Positions 25,684 through 35,592 are shown, numbered from the stretch's first letter. The stretch: DNA of 48,256 bases from Firmicutes bacterium UBA7523 (GCA_002479415.1 DLMZ01000034.1:1-48256), one strand, 5' to 3'. Numbers and translations: made by a program. The notes: a model not told the origin generated them from the sequence alone.

Positions 25684-27638
25684 TGCCCTGCACCCCCATC
25701 TCCAATATCGCTTATTCCTTTAGCCCTATCTTTAAAGAAATTGTCGGCTGTGTTCACTGTATCTGTAATCTTTCCTGTCAAGCCGGATTCCTCTGAAATT
25801 TTTTGCGCGACACTTCCTGCTGAACTTTCTCCAGCACCTACAAAAGCTTTTAGAGCACTTGCAGAATTGTCTACGTCATATTTTAATTTGCCTGCGTCAA
25901 AAGCCTTGCCGACGCCCATAGATACACCTTTATTAATACCAAATTTTGTGATAGTAACGGACAGGTTTTCCTTATTGACATACCCTTCAGTGGCAGCACC
26001 GATGATCTCCTTGGCCAGCGATAAGCTTTCAAGCGTTTTCTTTGCCGATGTTAAAGCCGGAGCGGCGCCGGAAGTACTAACAGCCAAGGCAATATCCGAA
26101 GCGAAACCGACGGCATTGGTATACCATATTACATCGTCTATCTGTCCTGAATAAGTATCCCGCCGCTTGGCGCTGTCTTGAAGCAACTGTTCATTATCGA
26201 AGGTCTGCGCCCGCTTAACAGCCTTTATATCCTCTTCCCAACCTTTAAGCTCGCGCATATTTCGTTTCATTTCATCCTTTGCGATTTCAGCGCGCAGCTT
26301 GTCTCCGCTTTGAGAATGCCGCTGTATATCGCTTTCAAGCGACGAAATTACCTTCTTGATGGAGTTCGACGAAATTTCGGGCCAGTTTTCATTCTGCCAA
26401 CCATGATTCTTTGTGAATATTTTCCCATCCTCCCTGCGTGTGCCTATCGGTGGCATCGGCGGGGAAGCAGGAATAGGTGAAGGTGGTGCCGTCGGCAGAG
26501 AGGAGTTAGGGGAATTGGGGATATCCACCGGATACGGTGGATTGGGCAAAGAAATACCCTGCAGATTGATATCTTTAGTAAGCGAGGAAATGAGGCTTAT
26601 CAGGGCAGAAACGCCAGCCAACAGTCCACTCAAAGCAGCAGCCATTTCTGCATCCTCACCGGGAACCGCCTGAGGAATAAAGATATTGTCCTTCTTGGCA
26701 TCTTTATCAGAATTTGACTCGCTTCCGTTCGTCGGCAGGGTATCAACACTGCTTGGCGGCATACTGTCATTATTATTTTCTAACGAAGATATAACGGTGT
26801 TTCTAGCTACAAGCCTGCCTGCTACATATGTTACACTTGGATCCCTTTTATCGTTAATATAAAAATAGCCTGCCATTTCCTTTCCGTTTTGACTGACTCC
26901 AGTGATAAACTTATATTTGTAACCAAGATTATCAAATTCAAATTCCAAATTACCGGTATCAGCATCAACATCTGAGGTAATATTCAGGCCATTTAAAACT
27001 AAACCATCATAAAAATGAAAAATCGTCCATTCATCTGCGAGTGTGTTTACCAGCTTTGTTTTTTCATTTTCGGATACATTGTTAATATCGACAGTGTAAA
27101 ACATCTCCCATGTACCTTCAAGTTTCGCAGACTTATCCTCGAAAGCTCCTGCCATCGGCAAAAAAGTGAATAATAGAATGATAATGCAAAGTACTGTATT
27201 GTATAATTGAATTTTTCTAATTTTTTTAGCCTTTAAAATCATAACGACATTCAGCCCGATCTGCATACCAACAGCCAAAGCGGCAATATATAGCACTGCA
27301 GGTATATAAGCCCTAAAAAACAGCGCGATAAGCTGATTAATAAGCAGCAAGAACATGTAGGAAAGCGCGAAAAGAAGGTTCTGTCTGTAAAATATATTAT
27401 TTTCGCGTTTTTCCATTTTTACAAAAATGCTGCAAATAGCTCCGATGAAAACACCGGCTCCAATCCACATCAAGCCAGCGCTTTTCTGAACGATTCCCGA
27501 AAAAACTATGAACGATGCCGCCTGCATGATAATCATCGTAAGGGCTGACCAAACAACGAAACGCCTTGGACTTTTCGCTGTGGCAATAATCCCCATAATG
27601 CCCGCCAGCATAAGAAAAATGCCTATATATGCAAACAA
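25680..27638 (-). CDS. Large membrane protein with Pro-rich linker and coiled coil
   Basis: This 652-residue protein is of unknown family. Residues 1-165 hold about six hydrophobic segments. Residues 168-290 form a beta-rich domain (GTWEMFYTVD, FEFDNLGYKYKFITGVSQNG). A hydrophobic stretch lies at 332-353, then a Pro-rich linker at 361-398. A charged coiled coil spans about 424-480, and the tail is Gly/Ala/Ser-rich with a GDGGAGQ end. The start is TTG at 27638 with GGGGAGG 8 nt upstream. It sits between two zinc-ribbon genes in one operon. The layout suggests an envelope-spanning scaffold, which is inference. Confidence 0.65.
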   Translation of the reverse strand: MFAYIGIFLMLAGIMGIIATAKSPRRFVVWSALTMIIMQAASFIVFSGIVQKSAGLMWIGAGVFIGAICSIFVKMEKRENNIFYRQNLLFALSYMFLLLINQLIALFFRAYIPAVLYIAALAVGMQIGLNVVMILKAKKIRKIQLYNTVLCIIILLFTFLPMAGAFEDKSAKLEGTWEMFYTVDINNVSENEKTKLVNTLADEWTIFHFYDGLVLNGLNITSDVDADTGNLEFEFDNLGYKYKFITGVSQNGKEMAGYFYINDKRDPSVTYVAGRLVARNTVISSLENNNDSMPPSSVDTLPTNGSESNSDKDAKKDNIFIPQAVPGEDAEMAAALSGLLAGVSALISLISSLTKDINLQGISLPNPPYPVDIPNSPNSSLPTAPPSPIPASPPMPPIGTRREDGKIFTKNHGWQNENWPEISSNSIKKVISSLESDIQRHSQSGDKLRAEIAKDEMKRNMRELKGWEEDIKAVKRAQTFDNEQLLQDSAKRRDTYSGQIDDVIWYTNAVGFASDIALAVSTSGAAPALTSAKKTLESLSLAKEIIGAATEGYVNKENLSVTITKFGINKGVSMGVGKAFDAGKLKYDVDNSASALKAFVGAGESSAGSVAQKISEESGLTGKITDTVNTADNFFKDRAKGISDIGDGGAGQ

Positions 27639-27683
27639 ATGTTATGCCTCCCCAAAAATCCGCTTATACTTCATAACCATTAT

Positions 27684-28634
27684 CTAAGATACCGTTTGAA
27701 ATATAGTTAAACCAATAAACAAAATAAACGCAGTAACAAACCACAGAAACAATTGAAACAGACATCCCCATTTTTTCATCTTTCTTTGGAGAAAGAAGCC
27801 AGCAGAAAAAAGTACAAGGGTAAATATCCAGCCAAATAGAGTTGCTTCTGTTAATAGTAACATTGCGGCCAGCACAATTCCCAGAAGAATAAAAGCGATT
27901 AGTCCGAGGGTTTGGCCTTTGCCTTCGGCTTTTTTGGGGGCATCAGCATAAAATGTACCTTGCGGATTGTCATATGCAGGCTGTTGTGCAAATCCCGTTG
28001 ACGATTGTGCCTGTGTCGCCGACTTATATGAAGCTGCGGTTATTTGACCAAGGACATTGCCATTCTGCTTTCCGCATTTATTGCAAAATTCTGCTCCCTC
28101 TGTCAAAGACATACCGCAATTAGAGCAAAAGCTACCTGCTTTATATGTAGCCTGTCCGTTTACCTGTACTTGTGGATCGATCTGGATAGGCGTTGGCACA
28201 TACCCGCTCGGGTACATTGCCTTGTTTTTGTTGATAACCGTTTTAAAGCCCCACCCATGAAGTTTTGCAGTTTCCTTTACTGCCTTGGGGATCGCTCCTA
28301 AGTCAAGGGTATATTCATAGGCTTTTCCGTCGGGGCCGTATTGCACACTCTTCACTTTGCGAAATAGGGTCGTTCCGCTCTGAAAGGATGTTCCGCTACT
28401 CCCGCCAAAAGATAACCCATGCCCGACTTCCGTTGTCTTTTCGTACATATAGACTATCTTATCCTGCTCATTTGCAAAAACAGATGCTTCATAGCTGATT
28501 TTCTTGCTTCCGGTACTCCATCCCGCATCAAGAAATTCGCTTATAATGGTAATATCAGTAACACTTCCTTGTTGCGGTGTTATCCCCATTGAATTCAATT
28601 TGTTGTTAAGCTCAAAAAGAATTTGTTGTTTCAT
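27684..28634 (-). CDS. Unknown zinc-ribbon membrane protein
   Basis: The protein has 316 residues. The first 150 are soluble (SYEASVFANEQDKIVYMYEKT and a Gly/Ser-rich loop GLSFGGSSGTSF). A zinc ribbon follows with Cys170, Cys173, Cys184 and Cys187 (CSNCG and CNKCG), then a Gln/Ser/Ala-rich linker. Three or four membrane helices (about 242-314) close it. The start is an ATG with GGGG at 7 nt. It is the first gene of the three-gene operon; the next starts 45 bp downstream. Confidence 0.65.
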   Translation of the reverse strand: MKQQILFELNNKLNSMGITPQQGSVTDITIISEFLDAGWSTGSKKISYEASVFANEQDKIVYMYEKTTEVGHGLSFGGSSGTSFQSGTTLFRKVKSVQYGPDGKAYEYTLDLGAIPKAVKETAKLHGWGFKTVINKNKAMYPSGYVPTPIQIDPQVQVNGQATYKAGSFCSNCGMSLTEGAEFCNKCGKQNGNVLGQITAASYKSATQAQSSTGFAQQPAYDNPQGTFYADAPKKAEGKGQTLGLIAFILLGIVLAAMLLLTEATLFGWIFTLVLFSAGFFLQRKMKKWGCLFQLFLWFVTAFILFIGLTIFQTVS

Positions 28635-28935
28635 ATAAAAGCCCCATTTCCTCCAAAAATATCAAACCCATTCATCAGCGCTCTCATGCCGCGGCTTTTG
28701 TGTTAACTCTGTGCTGTCTAAAAAACCTTGGCAAATGGAGATAATCGTAAATAAGACGATACAAAATTGTGTTGCGCAACCCAACGTGGACATTCTGTAT
28801 TGGGGTATTGTTTTTTTTAAATCAGCTCCTATATTTTAATATAAGATGCATAAGTACTGTAAAAAAATTCATTTATTCATGATCTAAGAGTAACACAATC
28901 ATTTCTACAATAAAAGCACCAATATTTGTAAATAA
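28635..28935. other. 301-bp gene-free interval upstream of the zinc-ribbon operon
   Basis: AT-rich and without a coding frame. The only structure I can point to is the perfect 10-bp palindrome GTTGCGCAAC (28771-28780). TTTACA with a TATATT lies further upstream on the - strand, but the spacing (14 bp) is too short for a confident promoter. Confidence 0.4.
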
Positions 28936-29337
28936 TCAGCTGCTCACTACTTTAATAACAGCCGTTCTGCTGCGTGGACCATCGAACTCACAAAAGTAGA
29001 TGGCCTGCCAGGCACCAAGAATCATCCTGCCGTTTACTAAGGGGATAGACTGAGACGCACCTACTGCGGTTGCTTTCAGATGCGCCGCAGAGTTGCCCTC
29101 AATATGCCGGTAACTAGGATGGTTCCAGGGATAAAGCTCATCAAGGCGCAAAAGCATATCATGAATCACATCAGGATCCGCCCCCTCATTTATGGTAATA
29201 CCCGCAGTGGTGTGAGTACAATATACAATAACAAATCCGTCCGCTACTCTCGCTTCCCGGATAATATTTTGAACCTTTGCCGTAATATCAATCATTTGCG
29301 AACGGGCTGCAGTCTGTACATGAATTTTTTCTAACAT
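28936..29337 (-). CDS. yjbQ: YjbQ/UPF0047 family protein
   Basis: This 133-residue member of the YjbQ (UPF0047) family has been linked to thiamine-phosphate synthase-like activity. Visible family motifs are YCTHTTAGITINEG, HIEGNSAAHLKAT and GRMILGAWQAIYFCEFDGPR. The His/Glu set in THTT, INEG and EGNSAAH is the probable metal or active site. It starts 24 bp after the EFR1-type gene and is likely co-transcribed with it. Confidence 0.9.
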   Translation of the reverse strand: MLEKIHVQTAARSQMIDITAKVQNIIREARVADGFVIVYCTHTTAGITINEGADPDVIHDMLLRLDELYPWNHPSYRHIEGNSAAHLKATAVGASQSIPLVNGRMILGAWQAIYFCEFDGPRSRTAVIKVVSS

Positions 29338-29361
29338 AAAGAATTGCTCCTCTGTCTTTGC

Positions 29362-30195
29362 TTATCGTTTACCACACAGCATATCAGGGCTAAAGGTTTC
29401 AAGCGGCCCCCTGTACGGTTCACCTTTGTCAGCGTTATGCAAACGATTCATATACTTAATTGCCGATACGGGGCAAAAATTATAACAACGCATACACAAA
29501 ACACAATTACCCCGTGTTGAGAAGGTTTCGCCGTCAAAAATAAGGTTGCCGGCAGGACACACTTTTGCACAAAAGCCACAAAAAGTGCAGAGCTCGGAAT
29601 TTACCTTAATATCATTTTGCAAGCTTTTGTAAACAATGCGAAAAGGCACACGCTGTACACATCCCAGTAAAAAGGAGAGAAAGCTAAATCCTTTACGGAA
29701 AGGCTTTCCGGAGACGATATGTCCTGCAAACCGCTCTATCTGGCCAGAGCATTTGGCTAAAACATCCTCTATTTTCTTTCTGTCACTGGTAAAAGAAAAA
29801 AAGGGCAATGCCGATACACAAATATTATTTGGCATCAGAAATTCCTCTCCCCAACGAATATCAAAACCTTTAGGCCGAAGAAACTCCGCCCCAATCCTTG
29901 CTCCGTCTCCCGACCAAGAAACTTGAGTGCAAAACACAAAGCACTTTTTATTATTAACTGCCTCTAGACTCATAATGAATTCCTTCATCGGTTGAGGCAA
30001 GTCTGACCCGTAGATAGGATAGCCAAACCCTACAATATCTGCTTTTTCAATCATGGCTTGCGCCTCGCGGGACTCAATTGACTCAATGGAAATAGCAGAT
30101 GCTGCTATTTCTTTTTTTTCTAGTAGATTAACTAGCTCTTCTGATACCCACCAGGTATTACCCGTGCCAGAGAAATAGAATAGAACAATCATCAT
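29362..30195 (-). CDS. EFR1-type flavodoxin/ferredoxin fusion
   Basis: This protein of about 277 residues joins an N-terminal flavodoxin-like domain (FYFSGTGNTWWVSEEL, GFGYPIYGSDLPQ) with two C-terminal 4Fe-4S motifs (CTFCGFCAKVCPAG and CVLCMRCYNFCPVSAIKY). Such EFR1-family proteins are electron carriers of anaerobes. I place the start at the first of two ATGs (30195), 5 nt after GGAGG; the longer frame to 30207 begins before that site. It is intact. Confidence 0.88.
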   Translation of the reverse strand: MMIVLFYFSGTGNTWWVSEELVNLLEKKEIAASAISIESIESREAQAMIEKADIVGFGYPIYGSDLPQPMKEFIMSLEAVNNKKCFVFCTQVSWSGDGARIGAEFLRPKGFDIRWGEEFLMPNNICVSALPFFSFTSDRKKIEDVLAKCSGQIERFAGHIVSGKPFRKGFSFLSFLLGCVQRVPFRIVYKSLQNDIKVNSELCTFCGFCAKVCPAGNLIFDGETFSTRGNCVLCMRCYNFCPVSAIKYMNRLHNADKGEPYRGPLETFSPDMLCGKR

Positions 30196-30279
30196 ATCCG
30201 CCTCCATCTGCGTTAACCTAGCTATCTCTTTTTATATGGTATTCAGCAGCAAGTTGTTTTTGCTTTAAGCAGAATAAAC

Positions 30280-32274
30280 TTATAAAAGCGCCAGGAGGGC
30301 TGGTTCATCAAGGACGGTAATATTCAGCTTTACCGCTTTATCCAGCTTGCTGCCAGCTTTTTCGCCGGCTACAACGTAGTCGGTGTTTTTGCTGACACTG
30401 CCGGTTACCTTTCCCCCTGCTTCTTCAATCAGGCGAGCCGCTTCCTCCCGGGAGTAGGTGGGCAGCGTCCCGGTGAGTGCAAAGGTTTTTCCGTCCAGGG
30501 GGCCTGTCTGGGATGCTTTCTTTTCCTGGACAAAATTTACGCCGGCACTGCGGAGCTTTTCTATTAGCTCGCTGGTGGATTCTAAAGCAAAAAAGCTAAC
30601 AACGCTTTCAGCTATTTTGGGCCCTATTTCAGGAATATTCACCAGTTCCTCGGCAGGAGCTTCCTTCAGGTAATCCAGGCTGCCAAAATGACCTGCTAAA
30701 AGGCGAGCGGTGCGGTCGCCGACAAAACGGATGCCCAAGCCGTAAATCAATCTCCATAATGGCCTTGTTTTGCTGTTTTCTATGGCTGCCAGAAGGTTTT
30801 CCACCGACTTGTCGGCTTTACGCTCCAGAGCAAGCAATGCTTCTTTGTTTTCAGGGAGACGGTAAATATCGGCCACATCGTTGATTAACCCGGCGTTTAG
30901 CAGCTGTTCGGCTGCTGCAGGGCCGAAGCCTTCAATATCCATGGCGGCGCGAGAAGCAAAATGGGTTATGCGCTCCATAACTTGGGCCGGACAAACAAAA
31001 TTAAAGCAACGCAATGCGACTTCGCCGGAAAGCCTGCTTACGGTGGAACCGCAAGCAGGGCATGACTCAGGCATAATAAACAGTTCTTCATTGCCTGTTC
31101 GCTTGCTTTTAACTACCTCAACCACTTCAGGGATTATATCACCGGCTTTTTGGATTATTACATGGTCACCTACACGGACATCCTTCTCGCGAAGGATGTC
31201 TTCGTTGTGCAGGCTGGCTCTTTTCACCACAGAACCTGCCAATTTTACCGGCGTCAACTCGGCAATGGGGGTCAATGCGCCGGTTCTCCCAACTTGAACA
31301 TTAATGCCTTCAACGATGGTCACTGCTTGCTCCGCAGGGAATTTATAGGCAATGGCCCAGCGGGGACTTTTTGCTGTAGTTCCCAAGCGGTGCTGCAGCG
31401 CTAAATTATTTATTTTTATTACTAAACCATCAATATCATAAGGGAGCTGGTAGCGTTTTTCCCGCCAGCCTTCACAGTAAGCCACCACTTCTTCAATGTC
31501 GCTGATAATCTTAATATTGGGGTTTGTTTTTAGACCGAGCTCACGCATAACCATCAGTGCATCATAATGGCTTGAGGGAGAAAGGTCGGGTGAATACCCA
31601 AGTCCGTATACAACCATATCCAGGTTGCGTGTTGCGGCTGTTTTGGGATCCAGCTGACGCAATGAACCGGCCGCTGCGTTGCGCGGGTTGGCAAAGAGAG
31701 GCAATTCACTGCTCTCCCGCTCCTTGTTTAAAGCAATAAAAGACGAGCGGGGCATAAATACTTCTCCACGGGCTTCAAGGGTCAGCGGCTTTTTTAGCCG
31801 CAGCGGAATACTTTTTACTGTTCTCAGAGTGTGGGTAATATCTTCACCTGTTTCGCCGTCGCCACGGGTAGCTCCGCGAACAAATAACCCACCTTCATAT
31901 TGAAGGGAGACGGCCAGGCCGTCTAACTTTAATTCAACAACAAAATCTATTTCTGCATCGGGAACAAGATTATGAGCACGACGGACAAAACTACGCAGAT
32001 CATCGGCACTAAAAGCATTGTCCAGGGAAAGCATAGGTAAACGATGGGGTATGGGAGCAAAAGCTTCACTAAGCCGGCCGCCGACCCGTTGTGTGGGAGA
32101 ATCAGTAGTAACCAGCTCCGGATACTCTTTTTCAATTTCATCCAAACGACGCAGCAACAAGTCAAACTCCGCATCGGAAATTTCGGGGTTGTCCAACACA
32201 TGGTAATTATAATTATGCTCGTTAATCTCTTGACGTAAGGTTAATACCAGATCCGAAGCTGTTTTTTTGTCCAC
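30280..32274 (-). CDS. ligA: NAD-dependent DNA ligase LigA
   Basis: This ligase of about 664 residues seals nicks in replication and repair using NAD. Domains in order are Ia (YNYHVLDNPEISDAEFD), the adenylation domain with Lys116 in VELKLDGLAVSL, an OB fold, a zinc finger (CPACG and CFNFVCP), helix-hairpin-helix repeats (IYGLGIRFVGDRTA, IPEIGPKIAESV) and a C-terminal BRCT (FALTGTLPTYSREEA). I take the GTG at 32274 as start, since GAGGTG lies 6 nt upstream; a GTG at 32283 overlaps that site. It follows pcrA directly, the conserved Bacillota order. Confidence 0.96.
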   Translation of the reverse strand: MDKKTASDLVLTLRQEINEHNYNYHVLDNPEISDAEFDLLLRRLDEIEKEYPELVTTDSPTQRVGGRLSEAFAPIPHRLPMLSLDNAFSADDLRSFVRRAHNLVPDAEIDFVVELKLDGLAVSLQYEGGLFVRGATRGDGETGEDITHTLRTVKSIPLRLKKPLTLEARGEVFMPRSSFIALNKERESSELPLFANPRNAAAGSLRQLDPKTAATRNLDMVVYGLGYSPDLSPSSHYDALMVMRELGLKTNPNIKIISDIEEVVAYCEGWREKRYQLPYDIDGLVIKINNLALQHRLGTTAKSPRWAIAYKFPAEQAVTIVEGINVQVGRTGALTPIAELTPVKLAGSVVKRASLHNEDILREKDVRVGDHVIIQKAGDIIPEVVEVVKSKRTGNEELFIMPESCPACGSTVSRLSGEVALRCFNFVCPAQVMERITHFASRAAMDIEGFGPAAAEQLLNAGLINDVADIYRLPENKEALLALERKADKSVENLLAAIENSKTRPLWRLIYGLGIRFVGDRTARLLAGHFGSLDYLKEAPAEELVNIPEIGPKIAESVVSFFALESTSELIEKLRSAGVNFVQEKKASQTGPLDGKTFALTGTLPTYSREEAARLIEEAGGKVTGSVSKNTDYVVAGEKAGSKLDKAVKLNITVLDEPALLALL

Positions 32275-32284
32275 AAAACACACC

Positions 32285-34414
32285 TCATTTCAGCTTACGC
32301 AGCGGAGCATAGCGGGCAATTACCTTTTTTAAACCCAAATCAGGGAAATGGATAGTGAGAACGGTATCACCGTCGCTCAGCACATCAACTGCACGCACGT
32401 CTCCAACACCCCACTTGCCATGCTCCACATGGTCTCCAACAACCATAGTCTCCCCCGCTCCTGCCGGTATAGATACGTTTGCTGCAGATAACGCGTTTTC
32501 CTCTGTTTTATTTAAAACAGAATCCGGAATCTCGGCAAGAAAACGTGACGGCAAATTATGCATAGACTGGCCAAATATATTTCTCCGCCTGGCTAAAGTT
32601 AAATAAAGACGCTGTTCGGCACGGGTAATTCCCACATAACACAGCCGCCTTTCCTCTTCTATGCCGTCGGCTGTGTCAAAGGATCGCATGTGAGGGAAAA
32701 TCCCTTCTTCCATGCCCGCCAGAAAAACAACGGGAAACTCTAACCCTTTAGCTGAATGAAGAGTCATTAGAATAACACGGGGAGTCTCATCCTCGGCAAG
32801 AGCATCCAGGTCACTGATTAGCGCCAGCTCAGTTAAGAATGAAGTAAGGGTTTTTTCTTCTCCTTCTTTTCCTGCATATTGCTGGGCTACTGTTATAAAT
32901 TCTCGCAGGTTTTCCGCACGGCTTTGCGCTTGCTCGCTGCCTTCCGCACGGAGCTCCTCCAAGTATCCGCTTTTTGTCAATACCTGTTCACAAAGCTCGT
33001 CCAATTCTATGTATTCTTTCATCTTTATTAAATTTTCCAAAAGGTCTGCAAAATCCGTTACTTTTTTACGAATAGCAGTACCTAAGCCGGCATCAGCAGC
33101 ATTTCTAAGCGCCTCAAAAAAGGTAAAATTCCTTTCTGCGGATAGGTCGCGCAAACGCTGAACGGAAGCTGCGCCTATCCCCCGCCTAGGCACATTAATT
33201 ATGCGCATCAAGCTGATATCATCGGCGGGATTGTCAATGGCGCGCAGATATGCCAAAAGATCTTTAACCTCTTTGCGCTCCCAAAAACGTACTCCTCCCA
33301 CCATCTGATAAGGAATATTATCACGAACCATGGCATCCTCAATTGCACGTGACTGGGCATTTGTGCGGTATAGCACGGCAAACTGTTCATATTGACCGGA
33401 AAGAGATCTTATTTCTGATGTAATATAGCGCGCTTCCTGGTATTCATCCTCGGCGATATGGACTACCACCGGGTCACCGGCGTCCTGACGCGTCCACAGT
33501 TTTTTATACTTGCGCCCCGTATTATGCTTAACCACATGATGAGCAGCCTCCAGGATATTAGCTGTTGAGCGGTAATTCTCCTCCAGCTTAACAACCTCTG
33601 CCTCCGGCCAATCCCGCTCAAAATCCAGGATATTGCGAACATCAGCACCACGAAACTGGTAAATAGACTGGTCATCATCACCAACAACACAAAGGTTTCG
33701 GTGTGCGCCTGCCAGCAGCCTTACTATCTCATACTGAACCTTATTTGTATCTTGGTACTCATCAACGAGAATATAACGGAATTTATCCTGGTAGCGGGAA
33801 AGAATATCCGGATGCTCGCGAAATAAGCGGACAACTAAGAGCAGCAGGTCATCAAAGTCCACGGCGTTATTCAGCTTCAGCCTCTTCTGGTACGCAGTGA
33901 ATATGCGGGCAATTGTTCTGGTAAAAAAGTTGTCTGCCTGCTCATCATAAGCTTCGGCATCATTCATTTCATTCTTTGCGCGGCTAATTGCGCTTTGTAC
34001 CGCCCTAGGCTTAAAGCGGGTATCATCCATACCCAAGTCCTTCATGATATTTTTTACCAATGTTAATTGATCTAAACTGTCATAAATCACAAAAGAAGAG
34101 CTTAATTCCAGAACGTCGGCATGCTCTCTCAGTATCCGTACAGATGCGGAGTGAAAGGTTGCGACCCACATGCCGCGGGTTTCACCTACTAATAACTCCA
34201 GACGTGTTCTCATTTCCTGTGCCGCTTTATTAGTAAAGGTCAGCGCTAGAATTTGCCATGGCGCAATCCTTTTTTCATTCATCAAATAAGCAATCCTGTG
34301 TGTAATGACTCTGGTTTTGCCGCTGCCTGCTCCGGCCAAAATTAAAAGTGGTCCGTCGGTGCATTTAACCGCGTCCCGTTGAGCTTCGTTTAAGTTATCA
34401 TAAATATCTGTCAT
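32285..34414 (-). CDS. pcrA: ATP-dependent DNA helicase PcrA
   Basis: This UvrD/PcrA superfamily-1 helicase of about 709 residues acts in repair and removal of RecA filaments. Motif Ia/Walker A is LAGAGSGKTRVITHR, Walker B is ILVDEYQDTN, motif III GDDDQSIYQFRGAD, motif VI VGITRAEQRLYL. The C-terminal tail (GDHVEHGKWGVG) is the RNA-polymerase-binding Tudor-like part typical of PcrA. The start at ATG 34414 has GGGGAGG 4 nt upstream. Its stop codon overlaps the ligA ribosome site, so pcrA and ligA form an operon. A terminator separates it from yerC. Confidence 0.96.
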   Translation of the reverse strand: MTDIYDNLNEAQRDAVKCTDGPLLILAGAGSGKTRVITHRIAYLMNEKRIAPWQILALTFTNKAAQEMRTRLELLVGETRGMWVATFHSASVRILREHADVLELSSSFVIYDSLDQLTLVKNIMKDLGMDDTRFKPRAVQSAISRAKNEMNDAEAYDEQADNFFTRTIARIFTAYQKRLKLNNAVDFDDLLLLVVRLFREHPDILSRYQDKFRYILVDEYQDTNKVQYEIVRLLAGAHRNLCVVGDDDQSIYQFRGADVRNILDFERDWPEAEVVKLEENYRSTANILEAAHHVVKHNTGRKYKKLWTRQDAGDPVVVHIAEDEYQEARYITSEIRSLSGQYEQFAVLYRTNAQSRAIEDAMVRDNIPYQMVGGVRFWERKEVKDLLAYLRAIDNPADDISLMRIINVPRRGIGAASVQRLRDLSAERNFTFFEALRNAADAGLGTAIRKKVTDFADLLENLIKMKEYIELDELCEQVLTKSGYLEELRAEGSEQAQSRAENLREFITVAQQYAGKEGEEKTLTSFLTELALISDLDALAEDETPRVILMTLHSAKGLEFPVVFLAGMEEGIFPHMRSFDTADGIEEERRLCYVGITRAEQRLYLTLARRRNIFGQSMHNLPSRFLAEIPDSVLNKTEENALSAANVSIPAGAGETMVVGDHVEHGKWGVGDVRAVDVLSDGDTVLTIHFPDLGLKKVIARYAPLRKLK

Positions 34415-34474
34415 TTTTCCTCCCCGTGGCACCAATCTCTGTCTGTCATGCCAATATAATTAGTTGTTTTGCCC

Positions 34475-34503
34475 AAGAAAAAAGCAGCACTCGACTGCTT
34501 TTT
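34475..34503 (-). terminator. Terminator between yerC and pcrA
   Basis: On the - strand AAAAAGCAG (34493-34501), a 7-nt loop and CTGCTTTTT (34477-34485) form a stem with a T-run, directly after the yerC stop. It implies pcrA has its own promoter or depends on read-through. Confidence 0.7.
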
Positions 34504-34518
34504 CCAGTTCATAATAGA

Positions 34519-34818
34519 CTACTTGTGAGACAGCCGTGAAAGTACTAAATTGTAGCCTCCCGCTCCATATTCCAAATAGCGTTTCACACGGCTGATAGTA
34601 GCGGTACTGGCACCTGTTTCCTTCTCAATTACCTGGTATGTCTTCCCCTCCCGCAGCATCCTTGCTACCTGAAGCCGCTGGGCAAGCGTTTTTAATTCGC
34701 TGACGGTACACACATCTTCAAAAAACTTATAACATTCCTCTTCTGTTTCCAGAAGCAAAATAGCTTCAAACAACTGATCCATTGACTCATCCTTCAGCTT
34801 AGAATCGGCCACCAACAC
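34519..34818 (-). CDS. yerC: YerC/YecD TrpR-like regulator
   Basis: The product has 97-100 residues with a TrpR-type helix-turn-helix: FEDVCTVSELKTLAQRLQVA, GKTYQVIEKETGASTATISR and VKRYLEYGAGGYN are the family signature. The target is unknown; the gene is a constant neighbour of pcrA-ligA in Bacillota. Three alternative starts (GTG, TTG, GTG) lie 3, 6 and 9 nt after GGAGG; the TTG at 34815 has the best spacing, so the given boundary may be one or two codons long. Confidence 0.92.
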   Translation of the reverse strand: MLVADSKLKDESMDQLFEAILLLETEEECYKFFEDVCTVSELKTLAQRLQVARMLREGKTYQVIEKETGASTATISRVKRYLEYGAGGYNLVLSRLSHK

Positions 34819-34947
34819 TCACCTCCGCCGTTACTCCACTCTAGTATTCGTGAAAATAAAAGCAAATCCTTCCCCATATGTATTCCTTTCCCGTTTTCCA
34901 TATTATTTAAGCATAAGCCGCAAACTTTCCAGCAGGGAAGAAAAAAC

Positions 34948-34966
34948 AAGCCCTGCATCCCGGCTT
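34948..34966 (-). terminator. Weak terminator candidate after the uracil-DNA glycosylase gene
   Basis: AAGCC and GGCTT form a 5-bp stem, followed on the - strand by GTTTTTTC. The stem is short and lies 60 bp after the stop codon. Confidence 0.3.
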
Positions 34967-35025
34967 ATTTTTATACGCCTGCAACGGAGCCTGATTTCAT
35001 ATGCTGTTTTTTTAGTCCTAAAAAT

Positions 35026-35592
35026 TTAACCAAGAAATGAGGAAACCCGTTGAAAGTCTTCGACCAGAAGCTCTGCTTTTACCGTGCCGCGCAATACTGC
35101 AGCAGGATGATATGTGGGAAGAATGCGGTAATGAGGAAGATCAACCCAACGACCGCGTACATCAGCCATACGCGCCTTGGAATCTAAGATATTTTGCACA
35201 GCCACCAAGCCGGAGCAAATTACTACCTTGGGCTTAATAATTGCCAGCTGCCGTTCTAAGTAGGGAAAGCAAGCCTTTAATTCCGACTTACGAGGATTGC
35301 GGTTTTTAGGCGGCCGACACTTACAGGAGCCGGTTATAAAAACATTCTGTCGGTCTATCCCCGCTCTTGCCATCAATTCGGTAAGTAAATCGCCGGCCCT
35401 GCCCACAAACGGACGTCCAGTTTCGTCCTCCTTGGCGCCAGGCGCTTCGCCTAAAAAAAATATCTTGGCATCTGGGGGGCCCTCGCCAAAAACAACATTC
35501 TGCCGCGTTCCCGCCAGCTCACAGCTTTGGCAAGACAGGCATAACTGCTTAAGTTCATCTAATGTTTTGCAAAGCTCTAAAGATTTTTTCAA
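35026..35592 (-). CDS. Family-4 uracil-DNA glycosylase
   Basis: This Fe-S uracil-DNA glycosylase removes uracil from DNA. Cluster cysteines are visible (CLSCQSC region and CKCRPPKNR plus a later Cys), with motif GEAPGAKEDETGRPFVG and motif TYHPAAVLR. The frame is open to a GTG at 35661, but the TTG at 35592 has AAAGGGG 8 nt upstream and gives about 188 residues, the family length. Just upstream a 17-codon frame with the best ribosome site ends in a TGA that overlaps this TTG. Translation is therefore either coupled or the gene is frameshifted by one base in a T6 run (35591-35596). Confidence 0.88.
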   Translation of the reverse strand: MKKSLELCKTLDELKQLCLSCQSCELAGTRQNVVFGEGPPDAKIFFLGEAPGAKEDETGRPFVGRAGDLLTELMARAGIDRQNVFITGSCKCRPPKNRNPRKSELKACFPYLERQLAIIKPKVVICSGLVAVQNILDSKARMADVRGRWVDLPHYRILPTYHPAAVLRGTVKAELLVEDFQRVSSFLG

